Source: Pleodorina starrii
Lineage: Eukaryota; Chlorophyta; Chlorophyceae; Chlamydomonadales; Volvocaceae
Direction of reading: 5' to 3'
NCBI GenBank assembly: GCA_030267565.1
Contig: BRXU01000006.1
Span: forward strand, 3,894,001 to 3,958,000
Length of the DNA: 64,000 bases
Positions 10,268 to 21,900 of the stretch are shown one piece after another. The number at the start of each line of letters is the position of its first letter. Positions within the stretch are counted from its first letter, which is position 1. Under the pieces are notes generated by a model. That model was not told the DNA's origin and did not search any database. It saw only the letters and a program-made list of their open reading frames with translations. A program made the translations under genes and the position numbers.

Positions 10268-13200
10268 TCAGGCAAACACCCGAATGGGCAGCTCCACTCC
10301 CGCGCCCGCCAGAGAGTGCCACGCCATGTCCAGCTGGGCCTCCCACGGCAACTCCGTGTACGACATCGCGCCGCCGATTGCCTGTCGTACGCCCTCGTCC
10401 CATTTGCCCTGCTGCCGTACATGGCCGTAGTAGCTCTCCCGGAGATGGAACCAATCGTGATCCAGCTCCAGAACCACAATATCGTCCAAATCCAGATCTT
10501 GGATCTGATGGCTGTGGCCTGGATTCCCGTCGGGGCCGGATGGCGGCGGTCCGACCACCGCTGCCGCCGCGTCGGCGGCCTCGGCGGCCGCCGCCGCCGC
10601 GACGCCAGGCGCCGCCGCAACGGCGGCAGCGTCAGCCTCCAGCGCCGCCGCCGTTGCTTCCACCAGGGTGCACTCGGCCGAGCCCAGGACGTCACCGTTG
10701 TCGTACGCGCCGGCGTCGGCGCCGCCGCGACCGCCGTCGTGCTGGCGGCTGCTGGCGTGAGCTGGCGGCGCTGTCCGCAATGCCGCCGCCGCGGAGTCGC
10801 TAGATGCCGCCGCAGCGGCGGCGGCGCCATTCCAGGGCCCCGTCGTGGCATCGCCAGCGGTGGCGGCGGCAGCCGCCGCCGCGGCGGCGCCAACCACCGC
10901 AAACGCCGTTGCCGCCGCCGCCGCCGCGGCGGCGGTCTGCGCCGCGCGCGCCTTGGCGCTCGCCGCCGCCGCCGCCGCGACGGCGCGCGCGGCCCGGAAG
11001 CCCTGCTGCGCCGCCGCCGCGTCCGCCTCCGGCCAGCCCCTCAGCGCGTACTGCAGTACGGCAAGCTCTCCCGGAGCCCGGCGGCTTGCGCCCAGGTGAG
11101 CGAGGCACAGCCCCACGCGGCGCCCGCGGGCGTCTGTGAAGACCTGCAAGCGTGCAATTGCGCAGTCGTGCAATTGTGGATTTGGCAGTTTGCACCCTTT
11201 CAAAACCCTAAAGAGACCCCCACCCGCTGCGGTATTTCCTTTTTACCCCCACTCTGCCACCCACTGGGTTTGCTGGGAACGAAGGAACCAACACCGCTTT
11301 GCGTTACCCTGACGGAACGCCGCAGCCGACCCCGTGCGCAATGCTCAGAAGAAGAAGCGCGATTGCTGAGTGTCCTCGCGGGCAGGACAGCACAGCCTTG
11401 TCAGCAAGCACCCGCCACCCGCCCCCGGGTTTTACTTATTTATTTTGATTCAAAAACCCTAAAACCCGAAACCCTGTGTGCACTGCATCCCGTACGTCTA
11501 AGCTGCGACTCACCATGTCCACCGATGCGCTGTACGGCAGCGCTACGGCATCGAGGATCCGTTGGGAAGCCGCTGCTGCCGCCGCCGCCGAGGTCCCGGC
11601 GGCGGCAGCTGGTATGGCGGTTGCCGTACTCCCGGCGGAGGCGGCTGCTGCTGCCGCCGCCGCGGCCTCCGGCGCCGACAGCGGCGCCAGGAGCGTCGCG
11701 TCGGGCGCCTGGGCCTTCACGGCGCGGTACAACAGCTCCAGTGTACGGAAATGCATCGCCGAGTACGACTGTACGGCAGTAACGGCGCAGATCGGGAGGA
11801 TGGGTGTGGCCTTAGGGCACGCTCGTCCATAACGAAACCGCCGGCATGCACAGCTCGCAACGGCACACAGCTGCTACACCAGGGAGCAAAACAGCAAATG
11901 GAGATCCCACGACCCCCAGTGTACGATAAGAGTACGACACCGTAGCGCCTCTTCCGCCAACGCCGCCGCCTCCGTTCCACCACATCGACCCACCGGCCCC
12001 GCCTTGCTTCCCACCTGTAAATGCAACCTCAGGCGCCGCCGCTGGTGTGCGGCAACCGCGGGCTCCGCCACCGCTGCACAGTCCGTCGGCCCTGACGACA
12101 CCGCCGCCGCCGACGCCGCGTTTTCGCTGCCGCCCTCTCCCGGCTCCTCCGCCACGGCAGCCCCTTGCCGCCCTCGCCCTTCCGCCGCCGCCGCCTGCGC
12201 TCCTCCCTGCAACTGCTGCTGCTGCAGTTGCTGCTGCTGCTGCTGCAGTTGCAATTGCTGCTGTACGCCCGCTCCGTACGGTGACGGCGGCTCTGTCGGC
12301 TCCCTCGTCTCCACCAGGCGCCTCAGCTCCGGCCAAGTGCTCATCAGCAACGCCGCCCGCTGCGTTCCACATCAGGACAAGAATAAGAATACAAATAAAA
12401 ATAAGACATAAAGACATAAAAGCGAACAATTAAGGAAAACAAATCGCCGTGCCGCAGTCCTCACCCTTGAAACCTTTTACAACCGTCAAAGCCCCTAAAG
12501 CCCCACTCCACTCCACGCACACACACGGCGCTTAACCCCGCCCGCCCGCCAGTCCCAACCTGCTCGGTGTCTTCCAGCACGGCCCGCCACTCCGCATCGC
12601 TGCGCGGAAGGACATCCCACGCGGGGGCGGCAGCGGGGGCGGCGGCGGCCAGGAAGGACCCCGCTGCTGCGCTTGCGGCCGCGGCGGCAGGGGCGGCGGC
12701 AGGGGCGGCGGGGCCCGCAGCGGCGGCGGCCGCCCCACGGGCGGCGGCGACCTCCCCACACAGCTCCAAAAAGGCCTGTTCACGGATTGGACCCAGGGGC
12801 GGACAACGAAATCACGCAGTCAAGGGTTTAGGGCGGAGAGAAGGCGGAGAGACAAAAGGGATCACGGAGGGCGCACGCACGCACGGGGGCACCAACGCAA
12901 ACACGGCTCCACGACGCGCGCCTAAAAAGGCAAGCGCGGCGCGACCCGCCGAGCGCTTTCCTCATCGTCATCGTCGCCCTCGGCCACGACGTGCTCAAAC
13001 AGGCTACTGAGCAGGGTCTCTAATCCATACACCCAACCCGCGATCCCCCACCTCCGACCTCCGACCCCTCAGACCGCAAAGATGCACAACGGTACCTGTA
13101 GGGCCTCCACCGCGACCCCCCCGGAGTCCACAGCCGGCGCCTCGCCGCCATCGCCGTCGCCGGCGCGTGCTTCCTCACCGCACGCTCGCCGGCGTCGTCC

Positions 13201-15204
13201 GTCGCCGGCGCCGTTGCGCGACGAAGCATGCGCCGGCGATGTCGACCCCGACCCAGATCCAGATCCGGATTCAGGCGCCGACCCAGATCGGATCTCAGAT
13301 CCAGAGCTGGATGATCCCGTCAGCGTCGCCTCCAGCAACGCCAGCGCCGAGTCGAGTTGCGCCAGCGCCGCCGCCGACCGCTCCGCCGCCGCCGCGCGGT
13401 CGCGCAGCAGCACCAGTGTCTGTACGGCAAGCTGCCAAGTGCCGCACAGCTCCCCAGGCGGCGCGGCGCGCAGCGCCCCGAGCGCGCGGTCGCGGTTCCG
13501 GAGCTGCCGCGATAGGACGGCGGCGAGCTGCGTCATCGGGTCCGACGGCGGGCTGACGGCGGCGGCGCCGCTGCCGCTGTCTTCGACGTCGCCGCCGTCG
13601 CCGTCGCCGCCGGGCTGCATCGGCAGCAGCAGCGACCCCGCCCCGGGCAGCTGAAGCCGCAATAAGGCCCACATGACACGAACGGTGTCGAGCGGGTTGT
13701 GGGAGCGGGAGCCGACCCGGAGGTATCGAGCCAGCAGGGCCGCGGGGATGGTGGGCGGGCCGCCGCCGCCGCCAGAGGTGGCGGCGGCGTTGCCTGGCGG
13801 CAGCGCCGCCGCCGCCATGGCCGCCGCGACGGCGGGGTGCCGCGGCGGCTGCGCCGCCGCCAGCAGCACCAGCATCGCGGCGGCGGCGCTGCCGGGCACG
13901 CTCGCCAACGCGCCGACGTCGACGTCGCCTGCTGAACACGCCATGTCGTACAGTCGCGTCCGCTGCCGCCCCGTCGCGAACGACACCCCGACCAGCGGCG
14001 GCGCCGGGCATCCCGCAGTCGCCGCCGCCGCCGCCGTCGCGCCGCCGCCGCCGCCACCTGGAGACCGCGGCGGCGGCGGCGGCCCCGCGAGGTTGTAGCA
14101 CCCTGAATGACCGCACGCGTGCGCGAGCCGCAGTAGCGCGTCCGCCACCACGTGTACGAGCGCATTTACGGCGGACGGCGCCTCCGAGTGGGGGCCTTGA
14201 ATGGGCTGCAGCGGCGACGTCGATGTCGACGGCGGTAGCGCCGGCGACGGCGCGCGCCACAGTGCCGGGTCGACCAGCGCGCCGGCGACGGCCTTTAGGG
14301 CGTATACCGCCGGCAGGTTGTCGTACATGCCGTACAGATCGCCGTGTTGCGATGCGGGATCGGCCCCGAAGCCGCCGGCGGGCAGCGGCGACAGCGGCGG
14401 CGGTAGCAGGGAGGTGGTTGCGGCCGTCCCCGCCGCTGTCACTGGAGGTGAGGGGCCGAACCCGGTGCTGCTGGATACGAGGGAGCCGGCAGTGGCGGTG
14501 ATGGTGGGTGCTAGGGGAGTCGCGGGAGTGGTGTTCAGGACGCTGGAAAGTGGGTCGGCGTGTGCCGCGGGGACGTGGAAATGGCTGGAGATGTGGAAGG
14601 CGAGCGACTGGCAGGCCCGGCTCAACAAGCGAGCCTCCCAAAATCGGGAGCTTTCGGGGTCGTGGGGCAGAACCTGGGGGGACTTCTGCTGGGTCGGCTT
14701 GGGCGAGCCCGGTTGCGAGGCCCCCAAATGGCCGTTCCGCCGTTGCCGGTTCTCATGGCGCTCCGAAGCTGCGGCAATGCGGTCAGCCATACCCGCGGGA
14801 GCGCGGTGTATGTGCTCCAAGAGCAAGTCTTCAAGGAGCGCTGGGCCGTCTGGAGCTGCGGCAGCGATGGTGGTGGTGGTGAAGGCCGTCATTGCCGTGG
14901 ATCGCGCATCGGCCGGGCTGATTTGGCCGCGAGCAGCAGGCGCGGCCATGACAGCGTTGTTGGCTACATTGCCGTGAAAAAGGTGCTTTGCTGGCGCATC
15001 GCCGGGCGTAGCCGACGGGCGCGAGTCGTTGTCGACCGTCCGTGTGTGGCTGGAGTTTGTGGCACAATTACCGACGGGGCCCCGAGGGTTAGAGAATGGC
15101 AAGGCCCGCGTCAGGCTTGGTGCTGCCGATGGCGTCCGTAAGGGGTGCAGTTGACCCAGAAAGCTGTTCGGCGACTCACAGGCGACCCCTAGGCGTTGCC
15201 GCAT
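10268..15204 (-). CDS. Orphan low-complexity protein, 1,290 aa, six exons
   Basis: Model on the minus strand: 15204-13096, 13017-12946, 12775-12560, 12359-12015, 11768-11514, 11143-10268; all junctions are phase 0, ATG at 15204, TGA at 10268. The family is not recognised. Structured islands sit between Ala/Gly/Pro runs: a helical stretch containing VRVMWALLRL (about residue 500), LCGEVAA and DAEWRAVLED (exon 3), STWPELRRLVETREP plus a Gln tract (exon 4), FRTLELLYRAVKAQAPD (exon 5), and a well-ordered C-terminus with DHDWFHLRESYYGH and PWEAQLDMAWHSLAG. The helical islands recall organelle helical-repeat proteins, and the N-terminus (Arg/Ser/Pro-rich, few acids) could be a transit peptide; both are inference. 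The exon 2 donor (GTCGCG, 12945) is weak. It is divergent from the neighbouring TIR-like/TPR gene, 613 bp apart. Confidence 0.7.
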
Positions 15205-15817
15205 CTTTGCTTAGCACTTAATAGAGGTCTTTTGTGAGACTATGTATCGACTTCTGCAGTTCACATATAATCAACGTATGGTCAGGCGTTTAATTATGTC
15301 TTTAGTTCAAGCAGCTATATCACTTCGCGTCAACCTGCCTCATCACCCTTCATATGTCATAAATCATAAATCGTCTATAATGTGGGCACAGGCGCACAGC
15401 TCATATCAAGCCGAGTAAAAATTGGCGCGTCGTACATAGTGGGAAAAACAGGTTGGCTGGCAAACCGGTTATTTTGAAATCAATGCGCGTTTTATCATAA
15501 TCGATTCTGTATCTTCGTGGATCACTCGTTAGGATCCCAATACGACCTTCGACTCGCCGTTACGTCCGCTTTACCCTCATCGTAATAACATCGATATTCA
15601 TACGTGTTCAACCAGGAAACAGATGGCCCCAACGATGTTACGGACGTCCACCAGATGCGTGGTGACTCTTGCAGCGTAAAAAGGGCTCTGAGGCCCTTTT
15701 CGGCTGGAGGGGCCGGCAATTGCTGACTTACCTGGCGGACTAGACATGTTCGTATATCACACCCTTTAATAGCATCATTGGAGGGCCCAACACGGCCGGC
15801 CCAGCGGCGTTCAACGG
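15205..15817. promoter_or_regulatory. Divergent intergenic promoter region, 613 bp
   Basis: Lies between the start codons of the orphan gene (minus) and the TIR-like/TPR gene (plus), so it should carry both promoters. It is clearly AT-richer than the flanks. A short hairpin, AAAAGGGC with a 6-nt loop and GCCCTTTT, occurs near 15680-15701. No defined TATA pair or known element was identified. Confidence 0.5.
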
Positions 15818-18800
15818 ATGGCCACAGCACATGTTGTCACGGCCGCGGGCAAGGACGACGTCAGCTACTCTCACACCCTCAAAAAGCTCCTGCGTGTAAA
15901 TGTTGAGAAGGGACCTGGAGGCGGTGATGCGTCGCGACAGCTGGGACGCACCTTTGGTCAGACCGGCAGCAGCATGCTCTCGCGGTTTGACCAATCAGTG
16001 GCTGCGGGGCCGCCGGAGCCGCTAAACCAGCAGCAGGTGGGACCTTAGGCTGCTTCAGCGGACCCGGAACCGCTGCCGCTGGGTGCCGGCACGGTTTGCC
16101 ATCCCCGGGGCGGGGCGGGGCAGGACGGGGTACGTCCCACGAGGGGGGGAGTGGTGGTGCTGCCAGCGCTCGTGTCCCCGGTGCCTTTGTCTGTTCCCTC
16201 TTCCCTGCTGTTGCTCCGTATTGTTTGATTTATGCTTTGACTTGACGTCGATCTCGATCATGATTCGACGGTGCAGTGACCGGGCTGTGAGGGAGGGGGA
16301 CGCTGGTTTGGCGGGGTTTGCGAAAAGAAAGGCACGGGGGCCGGGGGCTGGGGGCGCTTTGAAACGAGCGGTTTTAGGGCGCCGTGCGCTGCGCTGCGGA
16401 TCTTATCTGGGTTTTATCTTTGGGTTTTATCCTCCCCCTCCCTCCCCCCCAACCCATGAAACCATGAGTGTCTCTTATCCCAGACGACGCCCATCACCGG
16501 CCCTGGGCCCCCCTTCCGGCCTCCACCCAACCCTCCCGGGGGCCATATGCCTGGCTGCCTGCCCCTCTCCGCACTCACCGCTCCCTCGCTGCGATTCGTT
16601 CCTTCTCCCTACCTCTCCGCACCTCCCCGCACCTCCCCGCACAAGCCCTCGGCTTGCCATCATCGCGTCAATCACCCTGTGTCAATGAATCCGCCGCTCA
16701 CCCAACCCAACCCAAATCAACCCAACCCAACCCAACCCAACCCAACCCACTTCCGTCCCTCTCCTCCCTCCCTCCCTCCCTGTCTCACCGCTCCCACAGA
16801 GCCGGGCCATCGCTCTCCGCTCTCCAGGGAGCCCCGTGGCGGGACAACACGGACCCATGGCTCGGTACCACCGTGGCCTGATCAAGCAACCGGGGACGCA
16901 AGCAGGTAACGCCGACACGGCCAGGCGGGAGGGTTGGGAGGGTTGTACCGTACCGTACCGTACTTCGCCGAGCCGCCGGTTGTCACATCTCGTCGCGTCG
17001 CGTCGCCGCCGTACTGCGGCAGCCTTGTGCCGTACCGCACCATGCCGCATTCCCAAACCCTAAACCCCTTCCCGAACCCGCACGGCACCCTCTCAGGCCC
17101 CTATGGCGTCAAGCTGAATCGACACGCGCCGTACCATCCCCCGCCCGAGCCGCCGGCGTCCTTCATGAGGTTCGCCTACTCCGCCCCCAACCTGTCGCGC
17201 CGCCGGCAGCAGCGCCGCCGGTCGCAAAACTCCGAGGGCGCCGCCAGCAACGGTAACGGCAGCAACGGTAACGGTAACGGTAATGGTGGCAACGGTAACG
17301 GTAATGCCAGCAACGGTAATGGCAACAGCAGCGGGCCGGCGGCGTTTCTGCCAAGGGAGAAGAGCGGCTTCTTGTCAGTGGCAGCGGCGGCGGCGGCGGC
17401 GGCGCACAGCGGCAGCGGTGGCGGCGGCGGCAAGTCGCTGATTCGGAGCGTTGCGTCGCTGATGGACGACGGCAACAGCCGGGCGACGTCGCCCGCCGGC
17501 GGCGGCGGCGCCGCCACCACCAGCGGCGCCGTCTCTTGGAACCCCCACATGCTCAGCCCGCGGCAGCGCAGCCACAGCAGCGGCGTCAGTAACTTGTCGT
17601 ACAAGCCGGCGGCGAACGTGGTGGCGGAGCCGGCGGCGGCGGTGGTGCAGCGGCGGCGCGCGGCCCTTTCGGCGGCGCGAGGCAGCACGGCGCCGGCCGG
17701 CGGAGCCGGCGGCGGCGGAGCCGGCTCGTACTTTTTGGACCCCGGCACCATCGCCGCCGCGGCCGCCGCCGTCGCCGGCGGCGGCGGCGGCGGCCTGCTG
17801 CGGTCATCGTGGGCCCCGCCGGCGGGTCAAGGCGGTCCGGCGGGTACGGCACTTTCTATCCAGCTACTGTCCATCGGGTTAGGCGGCTCGTCCACCCAAC
17901 TAGAAATTGCCGACAGTGCCAAATTAGGCGACGGCGGCGGCGGCGACGGCGGCGGGCGGCTGGGGCTGTTTGGCGAGGAAGGTGCCGGCGGCGGCGGCGC
18001 AGCCGCCGGCGACGGCGACACGTACAACAGCCTTTGGCCGCTCGGCAACTGGCGGACGCTGTCCGTGACAGCCGACGGCGACGTCACCGATGCCGTACTG
18101 GCCGACGGCGCTGCGTCGGACGGCCCGACGGGACTGGCCTTCTTCCCCAGCCTGCGCCCCATGACGTCGCCGTCGCTGGGACTGACGGCGCGACGCAGCG
18201 GCTTTGCTGTCGTACAGTCTCCGTCGGGCGCGCCGTCGCCGTTCGCGCCGCCGCAGCAGCTTTACATGAAGGCCAGCGATGACGCGGAGGACGGTCCTGG
18301 CGGGCCCGTGGCGACGGTGGCGACCGCCGCCGCCAAGGCGGGCCGGCTGCCGCCGCCGTCGCCCACCTCACCCCACTCTAGCAGAGGCGGCCCAGCGGAC
18401 TCCCGACACTCACTGAGGATCCCGAATCTGGATCTGACGGCGCTGCGCCAGTCGCTGAGCGCGCCGTCGGCGGCGTCGCTGTCGGCGGCGGTCGCCGCTG
18501 GCGGCGGCGCCGGCGGCGGCGGCGGCGCCGCCGCCGCGGCCACCGCCGCCGCCAGGCCCAGCGCCCTGACTAAATGCGACTCAGACTTGGGACAGAACTG
18601 CCACACCGGCGGCGGCGATGACGAGGACGCCGGCGGCGGCGGCGGCGCCGCCGCTGCGCCGGCGGCGGCGGCGGCGACGCTGCCGGCGGCAGCGTCGCTG
18701 TCGCCGGCACGGCTGTCGGGTGAGCCGGGAAGGTTTCCGCCGCGGCTCGTGGTGACGCCGCCGCAGGGGGGCCCCAGCCCAAGCACGCCGATGGGCCCCG

Positions 18801-18911
18801 GCGGCGGCGGCGGCGGCGGCTCCGCCGCCGTGTCAATGTTCAGCAAGTCAACGACACCGGAGAAGGCCTCGTCCGCCGCCACGCCCGGCGTCAGCGGCGG
18901 CAGCGCCCCTC

Positions 18912-18945
<34 letters not shown>

Positions 18946-21900
18946 TGACGTCACCGGCACCGGCGGCGGAGGAGGCGGCGCCGACGGCGGGCTGACGGAG
19001 GCGCAGCTCAAGGCGAAGCGGCGGAGCAGCGCTCGCGGCACCGTCGGCTCGTCGCTCGACGGCGAACCTTCGACGACGGCGGCGTCGGGGCCGTACATGA
19101 TGGGCGATACGACAAAGATGCTGCAGGTACGCACCGCCGTACCGCCGTCGCTGCTGCCGTACCGCCATCGACACCATACCGGCACCCCCACCCCTCCCAA
19201 ATCCCCTGCAAACATCGCCTCCGTTGTATCGCTGTGATTTCGAATTCGTCCTTTTCCTTCCCGCCCTCCCGCCCTCCCGCCCGCCCGCCCTCCCGCCGTG
19301 TGCTGTGGCAGGTGGGTATCTCTGTGGCTGCGCTGATGGAGGTGGTGAAGGCTCTGCCCACCTCGCAGCGCTCCGCCACCACAGCTGAGGTGTTTGAGCA
19401 GTGGCTGATGCCGCCCACCCGCAGCTCCCAGTGCAGGTACGTGGCCGGGTAAATGGGTGTGTTGGGCGTGTTTGTTGGGCGTGTTTGTTGGGCGTGTTTG
19501 TTGGGCGTGTGTGTTGGGTGTATGTGTTTGTGTTTGTGTTGGGCGTGTGTGTGTGCGTGTGTGTTGGGCGTGTGTGCGTGTGTGTTGGGCGTGGTCACCT
19601 TGTTCGACCCCCCCTGGACTGTCGTACTGTCGTACCCTTCCTAAAACCCTAAAACCCTAAATCCCCTCAGGGTTCTCGACCTGGTGATGGCGCGCGTCAA
19701 GATCCTGTTGGGTGAGCCACCCGACGGAACCGCAGCGGCCGGCGGCGGCGCCGTCAGCAGCTTCGTGCCGGTGATACCCGCCGCCGGCCCCGGCGCCCCG
19801 CGAGGGTCGTACAACGGCCTGCCCGTACTGCACCCCGACCGTACCTGGTTCGGGCCGCCGGACTATTACGTAATACACGCCTGGAGCGGCAACTTCCAGG
19901 CGTTGGTTTCGGCGCTGCGGGACTATTGCGCGGTGATCAACAAGTGAGGTGGTTGGGGTGGTTGGGGTGGTTGGAGCCGTTGGCGGTCAAGGGCTTCGGA
20001 GGTGCTCTGCCGGGGGCTTCTTCTCTTGCCGTGTCTTTTTGTATTCGTGTGCGTTGAGTGTGCGCGCGTGTGTATGTGTGTGTGTGTGTGTTTTAGTGCA
20101 CCGCTTCGACCTCCCTCTCCCTCTCCCTCTCCCTCTCCCTCTCCCTCTCCCTCTCCCTCTCCCTCTCCCTCTCCCTCTCCCTCTCCCTCTCCCTCTCCCT
20201 CTCCCTCTCCCTCTCCCTCTCCATCTCCCTCGACCTCTCCCTCTCTCTCTCCCTCTCGCTCTCCCTCTCCCTCTCGCTATCCCTCTCCCTCTCCCTCTCC
20301 CTCTCCCTCTCCCTCTCCCTCTCCCTCTCCCTCTCCCTCTCCCTCTCCCTCTCCCTCAATCCCCCTTCTCCCTCCTCCCTCCCTCTCGCCACCCTACCCC
20401 CTCCCTCTCGCCCACACATCCCAACCTCCCCCCCCTGCCCCCCCCACCCCCCCAACCCTACGCCCTCCTAACCCCCCCAAGGACCCCCTCCTCCACCTAC
20501 GTCTGGCTGGATGTCGTGGCCGCCAACCACCACCCGGGCCGCAAGGACAAGAAGGAACTGCCTCACGCAAAGTGAGTACCTTAGTGGCGCTGGAGGGGCG
20601 GGTGTGTATGTGCGTGTGGTACCCCCGCCCGCCCGCCCCCAGTACTGCTTTCGCTCATCACTCTCTTACGTATAAATGAACCCCATCTTTCTACTGCAGT
20701 GCTTTGTTTTATCAGTTCGTAGGCCTGCCAATTGCAACTTACCTACCAACGGTAGTATTCGGACTACATCGCCCCAAAAATCCACCACCACCACCACCAC
20801 CACCAAACTAAAAACCCATCCGTCCTTCCCTCCCCCTCCCCCTCCCCCTCCCCCTCACCCCCGAACGCCCCCCCCCTCAGGCAGATCATGGCCACGGCAC
20901 GTAAGGCCCTTCTGGTGCTCGATCCCATGGCAAACTCCCTCACCCGCCTGTGGTGCCTCTACGAGGTACGGAAGAGCTGCGCGCCGTACTGCAGTACCGT
21001 ACTGCCGTACCGTACGACCACCGCCGGGTTTCCTCCCTCCCTCCCTGCCTCCCTCCAGATCTGGTTGGCCTCCTTCGCAGTCAACCCTGGAGCCTCCCCC
21101 AACAAACTGACTCTGCTCAACGCAGGGGCGGATTGGGACGCATTCGCAGACTCGTTCTTCAGGTGGGCATGGGCAGGGGGCAAGGTGACCCCATTCCCCG
21201 TCCTCCACCGCATTACACCGCGTGCCGTTGCGTCCAATTTACAATTCCGTAAATTCACATTCCCGTAAATTCACATTCCCGTAAATTCACATTTCCGTAA
21301 ATTCACATTTCCGTAAATTCACAATCCCGCAACTTAACATTTCCGTAAATCCTCATTTCTGTAAATCCGTCACGGTTCCAATATGCCCACCCTCCAGGAT
21401 CGACTTGTCTCGCTGCGTAACCTCCAACCCCGACGACCGAGCGAAGCTTCTGGAAGATATGATCCGTACATCGCACGACGCCGGATTTGGATCCGGATCC
21501 AGGGGACCCGGCGGCCGCGGATCCGGCGCCAGCGGTGGACCGCGAGCCAGCGGCGGTAGCGTGCCGCCGCCCGCCAGCGGATCCACGATCTCGCCGTACG
21601 GCGTCGTGGCGGCGCTGCCTCAGCTGAGCGCTGCCGTACGAGCGGCGCTCTTCGACGCGGCGGCGGGTGACGTGTGGGAGGCCCGGCGGGGAGCGCGGGC
21701 CGGCGGCGCCGGCATGGTTGCGCTGCTGGATGCCGTGGAGAGGTACGGCGTTGTACAGTGCCGTACAGTACGGAAAATAGATGGGATGCCGGATACGGCG
21801 GCGTGATATGCCGTGGGGGACTTGAGATATTCTCGCCGATGCCGTACACTACGATACAAGGCGTGCGTGATTGGGAAGAGGGCCTTGCGCGTGGCCTTGC

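Noticed and set aside
10316..11782. 488-codon plus-strand ORF
   Set aside because: Antisense shadow of the last exons of the orphan minus-strand gene; Arg-rich and without splice logic.
18262..19215. 317-codon minus-strand ORF
   Set aside because: Shadow of exon 3 of the TIR-like/TPR gene caused by GCC/GGC codon symmetry.
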